64,000 nt of DNA from NCBI GenBank assembly GCA_963739545.1, contig CAVUAT010000011.1, positions 806,001-870,000 on the forward strand, read 5' to 3'. Position 1 is the stretch's first letter. Each line of letters begins with the position of its first letter. Shown in pieces: positions 42,206 through 51,283 of this stretch. The position numbers and the translations under genes are program-made. The DNA comes from CAVUAT01 sp963739545 (GTDB taxonomy: Bacteria; Actinomycetota; Thermoleophilia; Solirubrobacterales; 70-9). The notes under the pieces were generated by a model. It made no database searches. It saw only the letters and a list, made by a program, of their open reading frames with translations, and had not been told where the DNA came from.

Positions 42206-43051
42206 ATGGCAGCCGCAGCACTCGGCATCGGCGCCGCGATCTGCTGGGGGTTCGCCGACTTCCTCGGAGGCATCCGCACCAAGGCCCTGACCCTGGCGCT
42301 GGTGCTGCTGGTCAGCCAACTCACCGGGCTGGCGGCGATAGCGACCGTAGTCGCAGTGGCGCCACTGGAGGCGCCGGCCTTCGGGGAGGTTTCCCCCGCG
42401 ATCGGCGCCGGTATCGCGCAGCTGGTCGGGATCGCGGCCCTCTACAGGGCGCTGGCGATCGGGACGATGAGCGTGATATCGCCGATCTCAGCGAGTGGCG
42501 CGGCGGTGCTGCCGCTGATCGTCGGCGTTGCCACCGGCGAGCGCCCCGAGGCGCTTCAGTTCGCGGGCATGGCGGCGGCCTTCGCTGGCGTCGTTCTCGC
42601 CACCCGCGCGCCCGAGGCGCCCGCCAACCAGTCCTCGTCCCGCGAGGCGCTGGCGCTGGCCGCGATCGCCGCGATCGGGTTCGGGGGCTTTTTCATCGGC
42701 ATGGACGCCGCGGTCGAGGACTCCGGTCCTTACTGGTCGCTGTTGGTGGCGCGCCTGACTGCCGGCGCGGTCCTCGCGGCCGCGCTGCTCGCCCTGCGCC
42801 CGCGGCTCCGATACGACCGCGCCGCCCTGCCCTCGCTCGCCCTGATCGGCCTGCTCGACGTCGGTGCCAACGCCTTTTTCGCGATCGGCACCGAGACCGG
42901 CCTGCTCAGCGTCGTCTCGGTGCTCGCCTCGCTGTATCCGGTGGCGACGGTGGTCCTGGCCCGGACCCTGCTTGACGAGAAGCTGGTCGCGATCCAGGCC
43001 GCCGGTGTCGCCATCGCGCTGGCGGGCGTGGCGATGATCGCAGCCGGCTAG
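42206..43051 (+). CDS. EamA/DMT-family transporter
   Basis: 281 residues, ten membrane segments in two EamA repeats: AAICWGFADFLGG...ALYRALAIGTMSVISPISASG, and then GFGGFFIGMDAAVEDSGPYW...TETGLLSVVSVLASLYPVAT. Drug/metabolite exporter family; substrate unknown. It follows GntR by nine bases and may export an amine or be a general gene at the operon's end. Convergent with the set 2 oxidoreductase gene. Confidence 0.88.
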   Translation: MAAAALGIGAAICWGFADFLGGIRTKALTLALVLLVSQLTGLAAIATVVAVAPLEAPAFGEVSPAIGAGIAQLVGIAALYRALAIGTMSVISPISASGAAVLPLIVGVATGERPEALQFAGMAAAFAGVVLATRAPEAPANQSSSREALALAAIAAIGFGGFFIGMDAAVEDSGPYWSLLVARLTAGAVLAAALLALRPRLRYDRAALPSLALIGLLDVGANAFFAIGTETGLLSVVSVLASLYPVATVVLARTLLDEKLVAIQAAGVAIALAGVAMIAAG

Positions 43052-43064
43052 GGATCGATCGGCT

Positions 43065-44354
43065 CTAGCTCCAGGGGTAGGGGCTCTGCGACACCGGATG
43101 CAGGTCGCCGCTGGCGAAGCGCTCGAAACGGAACGGGTGCAGCAGGGACGAGTGCTCACCTCGGAGGACGCTTGCGATCTCGCGGCCGACGGCGATCATC
43201 TTGTAGCCGTGGTTGGAGTCGGCAGCGACGTAGACGTTGGGCCGCATGTAGTCGAAGACCGGGAAGTTGTCGGCGGTGAAGGCGCCCGCGCCGCCCGAGC
43301 GGACCTCCACGTATTTATCGCGGCAGCCATCGAAGCGCTCCATGCAGTGGGAGAGCGCGGCACACCAGAGATCGGGAAAGCTCTCCTCGACCGAGCCGGT
43401 CGGATAGGGATCGACCTCGAAGCTGGGACCGACCGTGAGCGGGGCGGCGCCGCCCTGGACCGAGGAGCGGTCGGGCTTCACGTAGATCCCCCACGGGTCC
43501 TCGCTGACGACCTTGCCGCCGTCGTCGCTGAGCGTCAGGTCGGAGTCGATGTGGAGCACCGGCGACTCAAAGCCGGCATCGGTGCTCAGCGTCTGCGGCG
43601 GAAGATCCACCTCTCCCTCCTGCAGGTACCAGTAGGTCCACATGGGCACCTGAGCGTCAACGTCGCCGTCGGGGTGATGGACGTCGATGCGGTCGGGCAG
43701 TCCGAGCATCTCCCAGAGGCTCGCGATCCAGGGGCCGACCGCAATCACGACCTGCTCGACCTCGATCGCCCCTGCGCTGGTCTCGACCCGCGTGACCGCG
43801 CCGGAGCCGTCCGAATCGAAGCCGGTCACCTCGACGCCGGCTTCGATCCTCGCCCCCGCAGCGAGGGCCTTGTCGGCGAGCCCCCGCATCGACTCCCGGT
43901 TGAAGGCGAAGCCGCCGACGTGCTCGTGCAGGCAGACGTGGAGGCCCTCCGCGCGCCAGTCTCCGAACATGCCCCGCATGTGCTGGCGCACCGCGGGCTC
44001 TCCGGTATACAGCTCGGAGGGGTAGCCGATCCGCTGCTGGCGCTCGAAGACCTCCGCGAGCTCGTTCTCCTGCGCGGCGGGACCGAGCGCGACGTAGCCC
44101 GACCCGTGGTAGTGGAGGACCTCGGGATCCGACTCCCAGATCTCGACGCAGGCGGCCATCAGCTCCTGCATCGCGGGCTGAAAATAGTTGTTGCGGATCA
44201 CCCCGCAGGCGATGCCCGACGCCCCGGCGGCGACGCGCTCCTTGTCCACCACCAACACCTCGTCACCTGCCTGTGCGAGGTGCCACGCGGTCGAAAGCCC
44301 ATGGACGCCGGCGCCTACGACGAGGTGCTTGACCGAGGCGGGGAGGGCCGGCAT
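43065..44354 (-). CDS. FAD-dependent amino acid/amine oxidoreductase (DAO family, set 2)
   Basis: 429 residues. FAD motif KHLVVGAGVHGLSTAWHLAQ at 9-28. VDKERVAAGASGIACGVIRN, VIAVGPWIASLWEMLG and a C-terminal GGAGAFTADNFPVFDYMRPN, VAADSNHGYKMIAVGREIA place it in the SoxB/DadA/glycine-oxidase group. No soxD, A or G partner follows, so it would act as a single chain or with the small unknown protein encoded just upstream. Likely oxidises the secondary amine made by the set 2 ligase and synthase. Confidence 0.88.
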   Translation of the reverse strand: MPALPASVKHLVVGAGVHGLSTAWHLAQAGDEVLVVDKERVAAGASGIACGVIRNNYFQPAMQELMAACVEIWESDPEVLHYHGSGYVALGPAAQENELAEVFERQQRIGYPSELYTGEPAVRQHMRGMFGDWRAEGLHVCLHEHVGGFAFNRESMRGLADKALAAGARIEAGVEVTGFDSDGSGAVTRVETSAGAIEVEQVVIAVGPWIASLWEMLGLPDRIDVHHPDGDVDAQVPMWTYWYLQEGEVDLPPQTLSTDAGFESPVLHIDSDLTLSDDGGKVVSEDPWGIYVKPDRSSVQGGAAPLTVGPSFEVDPYPTGSVEESFPDLWCAALSHCMERFDGCRDKYVEVRSGGAGAFTADNFPVFDYMRPNVYVAADSNHGYKMIAVGREIASVLRGEHSSLLHPFRFERFASGDLHPVSQSPYPWS

Positions 44355-44359
44355 GGGCG

Positions 44360-44804
44360 TCAGTGCTCCGGCGGCTCCCAGCCCTCGAGCACGGGAGGCT
44401 TCCAATCCGTGCCCACCATCTTCGAGCCCTCGACCCAGGGCCCGAGCTCGGGCTGGGGGAACTTGGCGTGGGCCTGCTTGAGGCGGGTCCCGTAGGAGTT
44501 GCCCGCGGTGAGATGGGCGATCAGGACCTTGCGGGCGATCTCGTGCTCGCGCCCCTCCGGGATCTCGAAGTAGATGCGCAGGAACGAGTTCGAGTAGCGG
44601 TCGAAGACGGCGGGGGTCCCCTCCTCCTGCAACAACTCGACGTCCTCGAGCCAGTTCAGGTCCTTGCCGGGGGTCACCGCATCGAAGGTCGATGTCCTCG
44701 ACCAGGGAGATGTCCTCCTGGTAGGGGAAGCGCTCGCCGGAGAGATATTCGGCGTCAATCGAGGTCACCTTGTCGGGCTCGCGCACATCGCCGGCCGGGC
44801 TCAT
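44360..44804 (-). pseudogene. Unknown ~147-residue protein of set 2, frameshifted
   Basis: Frame 1 from ATG 44804 reads MSPAGDVREPDKVTSIDAEY...ISLVEDID; the rest is in the next frame, FDAVTPGKDLNWLEDVELLQ...EGWEPPEH-stop. Removing one C in GACCTTC near 44690 restores a single protein. The middle (SNSFLRIYFEIPEGREHEIA) looks folded. No family recognised. Overlaps the MgsC-like gene by ATGA and stops five bases before the oxidoreductase start, so it probably works with it. The shift may be real or an assembly error. Confidence 0.6.
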
Positions 44805-46240
44805 TTCTGATCCTCCGCGCTCGTCGCGGCGGGCGTCGGCAGGAAGTCCACCGGGTTCTCGAGGTACTGGTCGAGCAGGGTGCGGATCTCGCCCAGGGCG
44901 CGCTCCTCGCTGACCCCGGGGATGTACTCCGTTCCCGCAAGTGGCACTCGGGCCATCGCGGAGGCCTCTGTCGTCAGCGCCGCCAAGTCCTCCGGCTCGA
45001 GGTTATGGACGCTGGTCTTGCCGCAGGCCCTGGCGAGCATCTGCACCTCGAGGGTCAGCGTGTGCAGGAAGTTAAACACGCGCTGCGCGGCCTCATCGAC
45101 GTCAAGACGCTTCCGCAACTCCGGGTCCTGAGTGGTGATCCCGACCGGGCAGCGGCCCGTGTGGCAGTGGTAGCACTGACCCGCGGGGACGCCGACCGTG
45201 CCCTCGTAGTCCGTGACGCCTGGGATCTCCTTGTTGCAGTTGAGCGCCATCAGCGCGGAATGACCGATTGCGATCGCGTCGGCGCCGAGCGCCAGGCACT
45301 TGGCGATGTCGCCGCCGTTGCGGATGCCGCCCGCGACCACCAGGTCGACCTCGTCGGCGAGGCCGACGTCCTCGAGCGCGCGGCGGGCCTCGGGAATCGC
45401 GGCCATCAGGGGGATGCCGGTTTCCTCGGCCGCGACGTGAGGGCCGGCGCCGGTGCCGCCCTCGGCGCCATCCAGGTAGATGATGTCGGGGCCGCACTTG
45501 GCCGCCATGCGGACGTCGTCGTAGACGCGCGCCGCTCCCAGCTTGAGCTGGATCGGGACCTCGTAGTTGGTCGCCTCGCGGGTCTCCTGGACCTTCAGGG
45601 AGAGGTCATCGGGGCCGAGCCAGTCCGGGTGCCGCGCCGGAGATCTCTGGTCGATCCCGGCCGGTAGCGAGCGCATCTCCGCCACCTGCTCGGTCACCTT
45701 CTGGCCCATCAGGTGACCGCCGAGGCCGACCTTGCATCCCTGCCCGATGAAGAACTCGATCGCGTCCGCCAGCATCAGATGGTGGGGGTTGAAGCCGTAG
45801 CGGCTCTGGATCACCTGGTAGTACCACTTGGTCGAGAGGTCGCGCTCGGGCGGGATCATGCCCCCTTCGCCCGAGCAGGTCGCGGTTCCTGCCATCGAAG
45901 CACCCTTCGCCAGGGCCATTTTGGCCTCCAGCGACAGGGCGCCGAAGCTCATGCCGGTGATGTAGACGGGGATGTCGAGCTCGATCGGCTTCTTGGCGAA
46001 ACGGCTGCCGAGCACCGTCTTCGTCTCGCACTTCTCCCGGTAGCCCTCGATCACGAACCGCGTCAACGTGCCCGGCAGGAAGATCAGCTCGTCCCAGTGC
46101 GGGATCTTCTTGAACATCGAGAATCCGCGCATCCTGTAGCGGCCGAGCTCGGCCTTCATGTGGATGTCGTTGATGACCTTCGGGGTGAAGATCGGGCTCG
46201 AGCCCAGTACCTCGCGGTCGTCGGGGGCTTGTTCTGGCAT
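44801..46240 (-). CDS. Glutamate synthase FMN-domain protein, MgsC-like (set 2)
   Basis: 479 residues. Same barrel as the set 1 copy (VYITGMSFGALSLEAKMALA, CSGEGGMIPPERDLSTKWYY, LDGAEGGTGAGPHVAAEETG, VAGGIRNGGDIAKCLALGAD) but with C356, C359 and C364 in AGQCYHCHTGRCPVGITTQD, the usual glutamate synthase Fe-S cysteine motif. The C-terminus is longer. In a glutamate-synthase reaction it would form the N-alkyl glutamate. ATGA overlap with the frameshifted small gene. Confidence 0.88.
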   Translation of the reverse strand: MPEQAPDDREVLGSSPIFTPKVINDIHMKAELGRYRMRGFSMFKKIPHWDELIFLPGTLTRFVIEGYREKCETKTVLGSRFAKKPIELDIPVYITGMSFGALSLEAKMALAKGASMAGTATCSGEGGMIPPERDLSTKWYYQVIQSRYGFNPHHLMLADAIEFFIGQGCKVGLGGHLMGQKVTEQVAEMRSLPAGIDQRSPARHPDWLGPDDLSLKVQETREATNYEVPIQLKLGAARVYDDVRMAAKCGPDIIYLDGAEGGTGAGPHVAAEETGIPLMAAIPEARRALEDVGLADEVDLVVAGGIRNGGDIAKCLALGADAIAIGHSALMALNCNKEIPGVTDYEGTVGVPAGQCYHCHTGRCPVGITTQDPELRKRLDVDEAAQRVFNFLHTLTLEVQMLARACGKTSVHNLEPEDLAALTTEASAMARVPLAGTEYIPGVSEERALGEIRTLLDQYLENPVDFLPTPAATSAEDQK

Positions 46241-46263
46241 GGCGATCCTTCCTAGGAGCCCAC

Positions 46264-47061
46264 CTAGAGCACCAGCTTGCGTTCGCTGGGCTCGAGGCTG
46301 TCGTAGTTGTAGAGCTTCTTCCCGCAGACGAACTTGCGCAGCTTCGGAGGGGCGCCGAGTTCGTAGTTGGCGAACTTGCGCTCGACCAACTCGGTGTCCG
46401 CATCCGTCCATTCGCCCTCGACGCAGTCGATGCCGAGCGCGGCGATCTTGCCGCCGACATAGATCGTGCCGTCATACATCGAGTCGCCGAGTCCGGGCCC
46501 GACGTCACCGCAGATGATCTGGCGGCCGCGCTGCATCATGAATCCGGTCATCGAGGCGGCGTTGCCGAGGCTGATGATCGTGCCTCCCTTCTGGTCGATC
46601 CCGGTGCGAGCGCCGACGTCTCCCTTGACCACGAGGTCTCCGCCGCGCAGCGCGGCGCCCGCAAGCGAGCCGGCGTTGCCCTCAATCACGACGACGCCCG
46701 ACATCATGTTCTCGGCGACCGACCAGCCGACGCGCCCCGTGATCTCGATCTCGGGGCCGTCGATCAGGCCGCAGCCGAAGTAGCCGAGGCTGCCCTCGAA
46801 CCGGATCCGGCAGCGCGCCAGGATCGCGGTGCCCAGAGAGTGCCGCGCGCTCGGGTTGAGCACGGTCACCTCGGTGATCCCCTGCTCGTAGATCAGCCAG
46901 CGCAACTCGGCGTTGATCTTGCGCGTGGTCATCTCCTTGGCGTCGATCTCGGCGCGCGCGCCGTCGATCTTCGCCGTCTTGGGGATCGAGTCGTCGAGCT
47001 CGACCAGGCCTCGCTCGTCCATGCGGGCCACCGGGTCCTCGCCCACCTGGTCCCGGCTCAC
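46264..47061 (-). CDS. GXGXG-domain subunit, MgsB-like (set 2)
   Basis: 265 residues from GTG 47061 (GTGA overlap with the MgsA-like stop, same device as in set 1; a GTG at 47070 is also in frame). Beta-helix turns: GSLGYFGCGLIDGPEIEITG, GWSVAENMMSGVVVIEGNAG, GGDLVVKGDVGARTGIDQKG, GDVGPGLGDSMYDGTIYVGG. About 30 residues longer than the set 1 protein at the N-terminus. Confidence 0.87.
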   Translation of the reverse strand: MSRDQVGEDPVARMDERGLVELDDSIPKTAKIDGARAEIDAKEMTTRKINAELRWLIYEQGITEVTVLNPSARHSLGTAILARCRIRFEGSLGYFGCGLIDGPEIEITGRVGWSVAENMMSGVVVIEGNAGSLAGAALRGGDLVVKGDVGARTGIDQKGGTIISLGNAASMTGFMMQRGRQIICGDVGPGLGDSMYDGTIYVGGKIAALGIDCVEGEWTDADTELVERKFANYELGAPPKLRKFVCGKKLYNYDSLEPSERKLVL

Positions 47062-47987
47062 CTGGACCACACCTTGACCACGCTCTCGTAGGGGTCGTGG
47101 GTCTCGATCTCGCGGTCGAGCACCTGGCGGATCGCGATCTCCTCGGAGGCCAGCGCCACGAGGTCATCGTCCTCGTAGAGCACCAACGGCTTCGCGCCGA
47201 GCTCGTCCTTGGCCACCCCGAGCGCGTCCTCGGTCACGCATATGTAGGTGAACACCCCGTCGAGGTCCTCGAGGCTCTGACGCATCGCCTCCTCCAGTGA
47301 CCGGCCCTCGCTCATCTGCTGGGCGAGGTACACGGCGATGATCTCGGAGTCGCACTCCGACTGGAAGCGATGGCCCGCCCTGGTCAGCCGCCGCCGCCAA
47401 TCATGGAAGTTAGTGAGCTGGCCGTTGTGGACGACGGCGACGTCGGGGAACGGATAGGCCCAGTAGGGGTGGGCGTTGGCGATGTCGACGTCGGACTCGG
47501 TCGCCATGCGGGCATGGCCGATCGCGTGCGTGCCGACGTAGGAACCGAGCCCGTACTCCTCCGAGACCGTGTTGGCGTCGCCGAGGTCCTTGACGATCTC
47601 GAGACTGCGCCCGAGCGACAGCACCTCGGTGTGGCGGACCCGCTCGACGGCGTCGGCGAGCGACTTGGGGTCGCCGTCGAAGCCGAAGATGATCGTCATC
47701 GTTCGGTGCGTGCCCTTGATCTCCTCGATCTCGGCGCCAGCCGCGCGCACCCGCGCCTCGATCTGGTCGCGCTGGCGCACCACGCGCTGGGCCAGGTCGG
47801 CGTCCTCGTCGACCGCCTCGCTGAGCTTCACGTGCATCACGTACGTGTCGGCGGCGCCGCGGTAGAGCGCGAAGCCGGTCGAGTCGGGGCCGCGGTGCTT
47901 CATCGCCTGCAGCATCGCGGTCATGTCGCGGCCGACCTGGCGCTCGCCGCCGCCGTTGCGGTAGATGATCCCAGCGATCCCGCACAT
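47058..47987 (-). CDS. Class II glutamine amidotransferase, MgsA-like (set 2)
   Basis: 309 residues. MCGIAGIIYRNGG with the N-terminal Cys; MKHRGPDSTGFALYRG; GHARMATESDVDIANAHPYW; VVHNGQLTNFHDWRRRL; ECDSEIIAVYLAQQ. The active-site pieces match set 1, but the middle (residues 55-115) differs. One base separates it from the GS-like gene upstream. Confidence 0.9.
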   Translation of the reverse strand: MCGIAGIIYRNGGGERQVGRDMTAMLQAMKHRGPDSTGFALYRGAADTYVMHVKLSEAVDEDADLAQRVVRQRDQIEARVRAAGAEIEEIKGTHRTMTIIFGFDGDPKSLADAVERVRHTEVLSLGRSLEIVKDLGDANTVSEEYGLGSYVGTHAIGHARMATESDVDIANAHPYWAYPFPDVAVVHNGQLTNFHDWRRRLTRAGHRFQSECDSEIIAVYLAQQMSEGRSLEEAMRQSLEDLDGVFTYICVTEDALGVAKDELGAKPLVLYEDDDLVALASEEIAIRQVLDREIETHDPYESVVKVWSR

Positions 47988-47988
47988 A

Positions 47989-49440
47989 TCAGGGAAGCAC
48001 CTCCAGGTACTCGTCGCGCTCCCAGTCGGTGACCGCGGCCAGGTAGCGCTCCCACTCGTCGCGCTTGTAGTGGCGAAAGACGTCGTAGAGGCGCCCGGGC
48101 ATCGCGCCGCGAATGAGCTCGTCGGCCTCGAGCGCCTCCAGCGCCGCCCCCAGGCTCTCGGGCACCCGCTCCAGCTCCACGCCCTCCTGCAGCAGGTCGT
48201 ACGTGTTGCCCTCCTGCGGCGGACCGGGATCGACCTCGCGCTTGAGCCCATCGAGGCCGGCCTCGAGCAGGGCCGCGATGGTCAGGTACGGGTTGCAGGA
48301 GGAGTCCACGCCCCGGTACTCGAAGCGCCCGCCCGAGGCCACTCGGACCGTACAGGTGCGGTTCTGCCACCCCCAGTTCTTGTAGACGGGGGCCCAGAAG
48401 CCGAAGTCCCACATGCGGCAATAGGAGTTGACGCTCGGGTTCCCGACGCACATCAGCGCCCCGAAGTGGTCGAGCATCCCACCCAGGAAGTGGCGTCCTC
48501 TGTCGGAGAGCTGCGCGACGCCCTCGGGGTCGTGGAAGACGTTGTTGCCGTCCTTGTCGATCAGCGTGAAGTGGTGGTGGTGGCCGTTGGCTGAGACGCC
48601 GGTGAACGGCTTCGGCATGAACGAGGCCAGCAGGCCGTGCTTGCGTGCGACCGCAGCGCAGATCTGGCGGTAGGTGGTGATGTTGTCCGCGGTGCGAACC
48701 GGCCGGTCGAAGCGGAAGTTGAGCTCGAGCTGCCCCGGGGCGTCCTCGTGGTCGCCGTAGCTCATGTCGAGGCCCAGCCGCTGGCCGTAGTCGACGACGT
48801 CGAGCAGCACCGGACGCAGCTCCTCGAACATGTGGATGTGGTAGCAGTAGGGCTTGGTGACGCCCTCGGCGTTGCCCTCTTCGTCGCGGCGCATCCACAT
48901 CATCTCGGGCTCGATCCCGATCACGAAGTTGAGATCGAGCTCGCGCTCGAACTCCGCGACGACGCGCTTCAGGTTCTGGCGCGGATCGGCATCGAGCAGC
49001 TCACCCGTCTCGGTGTCGTAGCAGTCACAGAAGACCCGTGCGACGCGCTCGTCCCAGGGCAACACCTGGAAGGTGTCGAGATCGGCGATCGCAGCCAGCT
49101 CCGACTCCTCGGGCCCGAAGCCGATGTAGTCGCCCTGCATGTCCGTGAACAGGTTGGCGGTGGCGCCATAGACGAGCTGATAGCCCTTCTCGGCGACCTG
49201 TGGGAAGAACGACGCAACGACTCCCTTCCCCATCACGCGCCCCGTGATCGAAACCTGCTGAAAGAAGACGTACTTGATCCCCTCGTCCTCGATCCGCTTG
49301 GTGATCTGCTCGATCTTCTCGGCGCGGCCGGGCTGGTTGCGGGCCTCCTCCAGCGTCCCCGGCGCCATCTCGACGCGCGGGCTCTCGAGCACCGTCTCGA
49401 TGGTGCCCCCCATCTCTGCGAAATCTCCCCGATTAGACAC
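47989..49440 (-). CDS. Glutamine synthetase-family ligase (set 2)
   Basis: 483 residues. GS catalytic features: VIGIEPEMMWMR, YGDHEDAPGQLELNFRFDRP, SANGHHHHFTLIDKDGNNVF, NWGWQNRTCTVRVASGGRFE, SSCNPYL. Related to GlnT/GmaS and IpuC-like gamma-glutamylalkylamide ligases, but clearly diverged from the set 1 GmaS, for example in GRVMGKGVVASFFPQVAEKG. Most likely ligates a different amine to glutamate; true ammonia use cannot be excluded. Confidence 0.87.
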   Translation of the reverse strand: MSNRGDFAEMGGTIETVLESPRVEMAPGTLEEARNQPGRAEKIEQITKRIEDEGIKYVFFQQVSITGRVMGKGVVASFFPQVAEKGYQLVYGATANLFTDMQGDYIGFGPEESELAAIADLDTFQVLPWDERVARVFCDCYDTETGELLDADPRQNLKRVVAEFERELDLNFVIGIEPEMMWMRRDEEGNAEGVTKPYCYHIHMFEELRPVLLDVVDYGQRLGLDMSYGDHEDAPGQLELNFRFDRPVRTADNITTYRQICAAVARKHGLLASFMPKPFTGVSANGHHHHFTLIDKDGNNVFHDPEGVAQLSDRGRHFLGGMLDHFGALMCVGNPSVNSYCRMWDFGFWAPVYKNWGWQNRTCTVRVASGGRFEYRGVDSSCNPYLTIAALLEAGLDGLKREVDPGPPQEGNTYDLLQEGVELERVPESLGAALEALEADELIRGAMPGRLYDVFRHYKRDEWERYLAAVTDWERDEYLEVLP

Positions 49441-49491
49441 TGAGCTCTCTCCGTTCGTCGTCGCGACCCGTACAGGAATATACGAATTGGT

Positions 49492-50343
49492 CTATTTGTT
49501 CAAGTCAGCCGGGTTTCGTGCGGCCCCCTCGCCCGCGACGCTGCGAACCGGCGGCGGATCGCCGAGCCAGCGCATGACGTGCAGGTCCAGGGTCTGCGGC
49601 AGGAACACGTCAGTGGAGTGCTGCAGCGGCAGCCGGTCGCCCGAGCAGATCACGTGCCCGATCTCGAGCGCCGCGGTGGTCCGCCGCACGCCGAGGGCCG
49701 CGCCGATTCGGTCGCGGCCGGTCAGCAGGCGCGGCTTGATCTGGGTGCGCGCGTAGGCGACCGGGAGCTCGTGAGCGAGCAGCACATCGAGGACCATCTG
49801 CCCCCGCTTCAGTTCGCGGCTCAGGCGGGCCGGCGGGGGCAACTCGAGCCCGGGCCGCACCACGTCGCGCATGTGGGCGGCCGGCTGGCCGTCCAGCAGC
49901 AGGACCCTCGTGATCGTCGTCGCCGGCGTCTCGGGAGCAAGCTCGAAGACCTCGCCCAGCTCGACGCCCAGGCGGGCTTCCTCGATCTCCAGCTCGGACA
50001 GCTCAAGCCGGACGCCATGGCGCTCGGCGAGCGCCGTATAGGAGACGAGTTTCTCGAGACCCTCATCGAGGCTGGTCGTGTGCCCCTCTCCGATGTATGT
50101 GCCGCTGCCCTGGCGCCGGACCAACTCGCCGGACTCGGCGAGGCGGTCCACGGCCGTACGCAGCGTCCCGCGCGACACGCCGAGGCGCACCGACAGTTCC
50201 GGCTCGGCGGGGAGCCGGTCGCCTGCACGGTGCTGGCCGGCGGCGAGCCAGGATCGAAGCGCGTCCTCGGCGGCGTCGACGAGCGACGGCTTGTGGGCCT
50301 GGGGCGCTGCAGCCTGCGCTCGCCTACCGGTACCGCTGGCCAT
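49492..50343 (-). CDS. GntR-family regulator with UTRA domain (locus 2)
   Basis: 283 residues. Winged helix SLVDAAEDALRSWLAAGQHR, LGVSRGTLRTAVDRLAESGE, RQGSGTYIGEG; then UTRA (VRPGLELPPPARLSRELKRG, LLAHELPVAYARTQIKP). Paralogue of 41426-42196. First gene of the set 2 operon, 51 bases before the ligase. Basic N-terminal tail of about 18 residues. Confidence 0.9.
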   Translation of the reverse strand: MASGTGRRAQAAAPQAHKPSLVDAAEDALRSWLAAGQHRAGDRLPAEPELSVRLGVSRGTLRTAVDRLAESGELVRRQGSGTYIGEGHTTSLDEGLEKLVSYTALAERHGVRLELSELEIEEARLGVELGEVFELAPETPATTITRVLLLDGQPAAHMRDVVRPGLELPPPARLSRELKRGQMVLDVLLAHELPVAYARTQIKPRLLTGRDRIGAALGVRRTTAALEIGHVICSGDRLPLQHSTDVFLPQTLDLHVMRWLGDPPPVRSVAGEGAARNPADLNK

Positions 50344-50382
50344 CGGCCGCGATCGTATCCCGGCCCCGCCGCCCGCGGGGCG

Positions 50383-51267
50383 TCAGAAGACCACCGTCGT
50401 GTTCTCGTGGACCAGCACTCGGTCCTCGCAGTGACGCTGCACGGCGCGATCCAGCACCGAGCGCTCGATGTCGGCGCCGAGGCGCACGAGGGAAGGCACG
50501 TCGTCGCTGTGGCTGACGCGGATCACGTCCTGCTCGATGATCGGGCCGGCGTCGAGCTCTTCGGTGACGTAGTGGGCCGTAGCCCCGATCAACTTCACCC
50601 CACGGTCCTTGGCTCGCTGGTAGGGCCCGGATCCCGGGAAGGCCGGGAGGAAGGAATGGTGGATGTTGATCAATGGAACCCCCACCTCGTTCAGGAACTC
50701 GCCGGAGAGGATCTGCATGTACCTCGCGAGAACGACCAGGTCGACCCGCCCGGCCAGCAGCTCGAGCAGCTGCTGCTCGGCGGCCCGCTTCTCTCCCTTG
50801 GGAACTGGAATGTGGTGGTAGGGGAGCCCGAAGCTCACCACGTCGTCCCGCAAATCAGCATGGTTTGAGGCGACGAACTGGACGTTTCCCTCGATTTCGC
50901 CGCGGCGCCCGCGCAGAAGCAGGCCGAGGAGGCAGTGCTCCTCGCGCGATACGAGCACGGCGATCCTCTTCGGCCTGTCCCTGTGAGAGACGCGCCACCT
51001 CATCTCGAACCGCTCCGCCACCTCGCCGAAGCGGTCTTCGAACGCGGTTCGGTCGCCCTCAGGCAGGTCGAGGTCGAACTCGATGCGCATGAAGAACGTC
51101 CCGCCCCTGGGATCGGTGCTGTGCTGATCGGAGTTGACGATGTTCGCTCCCTCGTCGCGCAAGAAGGCGGTCAGCGCAGCCACTATTCCCGGCCCGTCCG
51201 GACACGAGACGAGGAGGCGATGCAGTGGAGCGGAGTCGCTTTCGGTGGGAATCGGAGGGTGCGACAT
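50383..51267 (-). CDS. purU: Formyltetrahydrofolate deformylase
   Basis: 294 residues. N-terminal ACT domain (RLLVSCPDGPGIVAALTAFL, NSDQHSTDPRGGTFFMRIEF) and C-terminal formyltransferase-fold hydrolase (RIAVLVSREEHCLLGLLLR, FVASNHADLRDDVVSFGLPY, LINIHHSFLPAFPG with the active-site His, ATAHYVTEELDAGPIIEQDV). Releases formate from 10-formyl-THF. With FchA and FDH it completes C1 oxidation to CO2. Lies 16 bases after the class I amidotransferase gene. Confidence 0.95.
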   Translation of the reverse strand: MSHPPIPTESDSAPLHRLLVSCPDGPGIVAALTAFLRDEGANIVNSDQHSTDPRGGTFFMRIEFDLDLPEGDRTAFEDRFGEVAERFEMRWRVSHRDRPKRIAVLVSREEHCLLGLLLRGRRGEIEGNVQFVASNHADLRDDVVSFGLPYHHIPVPKGEKRAAEQQLLELLAGRVDLVVLARYMQILSGEFLNEVGVPLINIHHSFLPAFPGSGPYQRAKDRGVKLIGATAHYVTEELDAGPIIEQDVIRVSHSDDVPSLVRLGADIERSVLDRAVQRHCEDRVLVHENTTVVF

Positions 51268-51283
51268 CGGCCTGAGGTGAACA

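Noticed and set aside
44680..44700. Programmed frameshifting in the set 2 small gene
   Set aside because: No slippery heptamer, stem-loop or stop codon of the usual kind is at the shift; an indel or sequence error explains it more simply.
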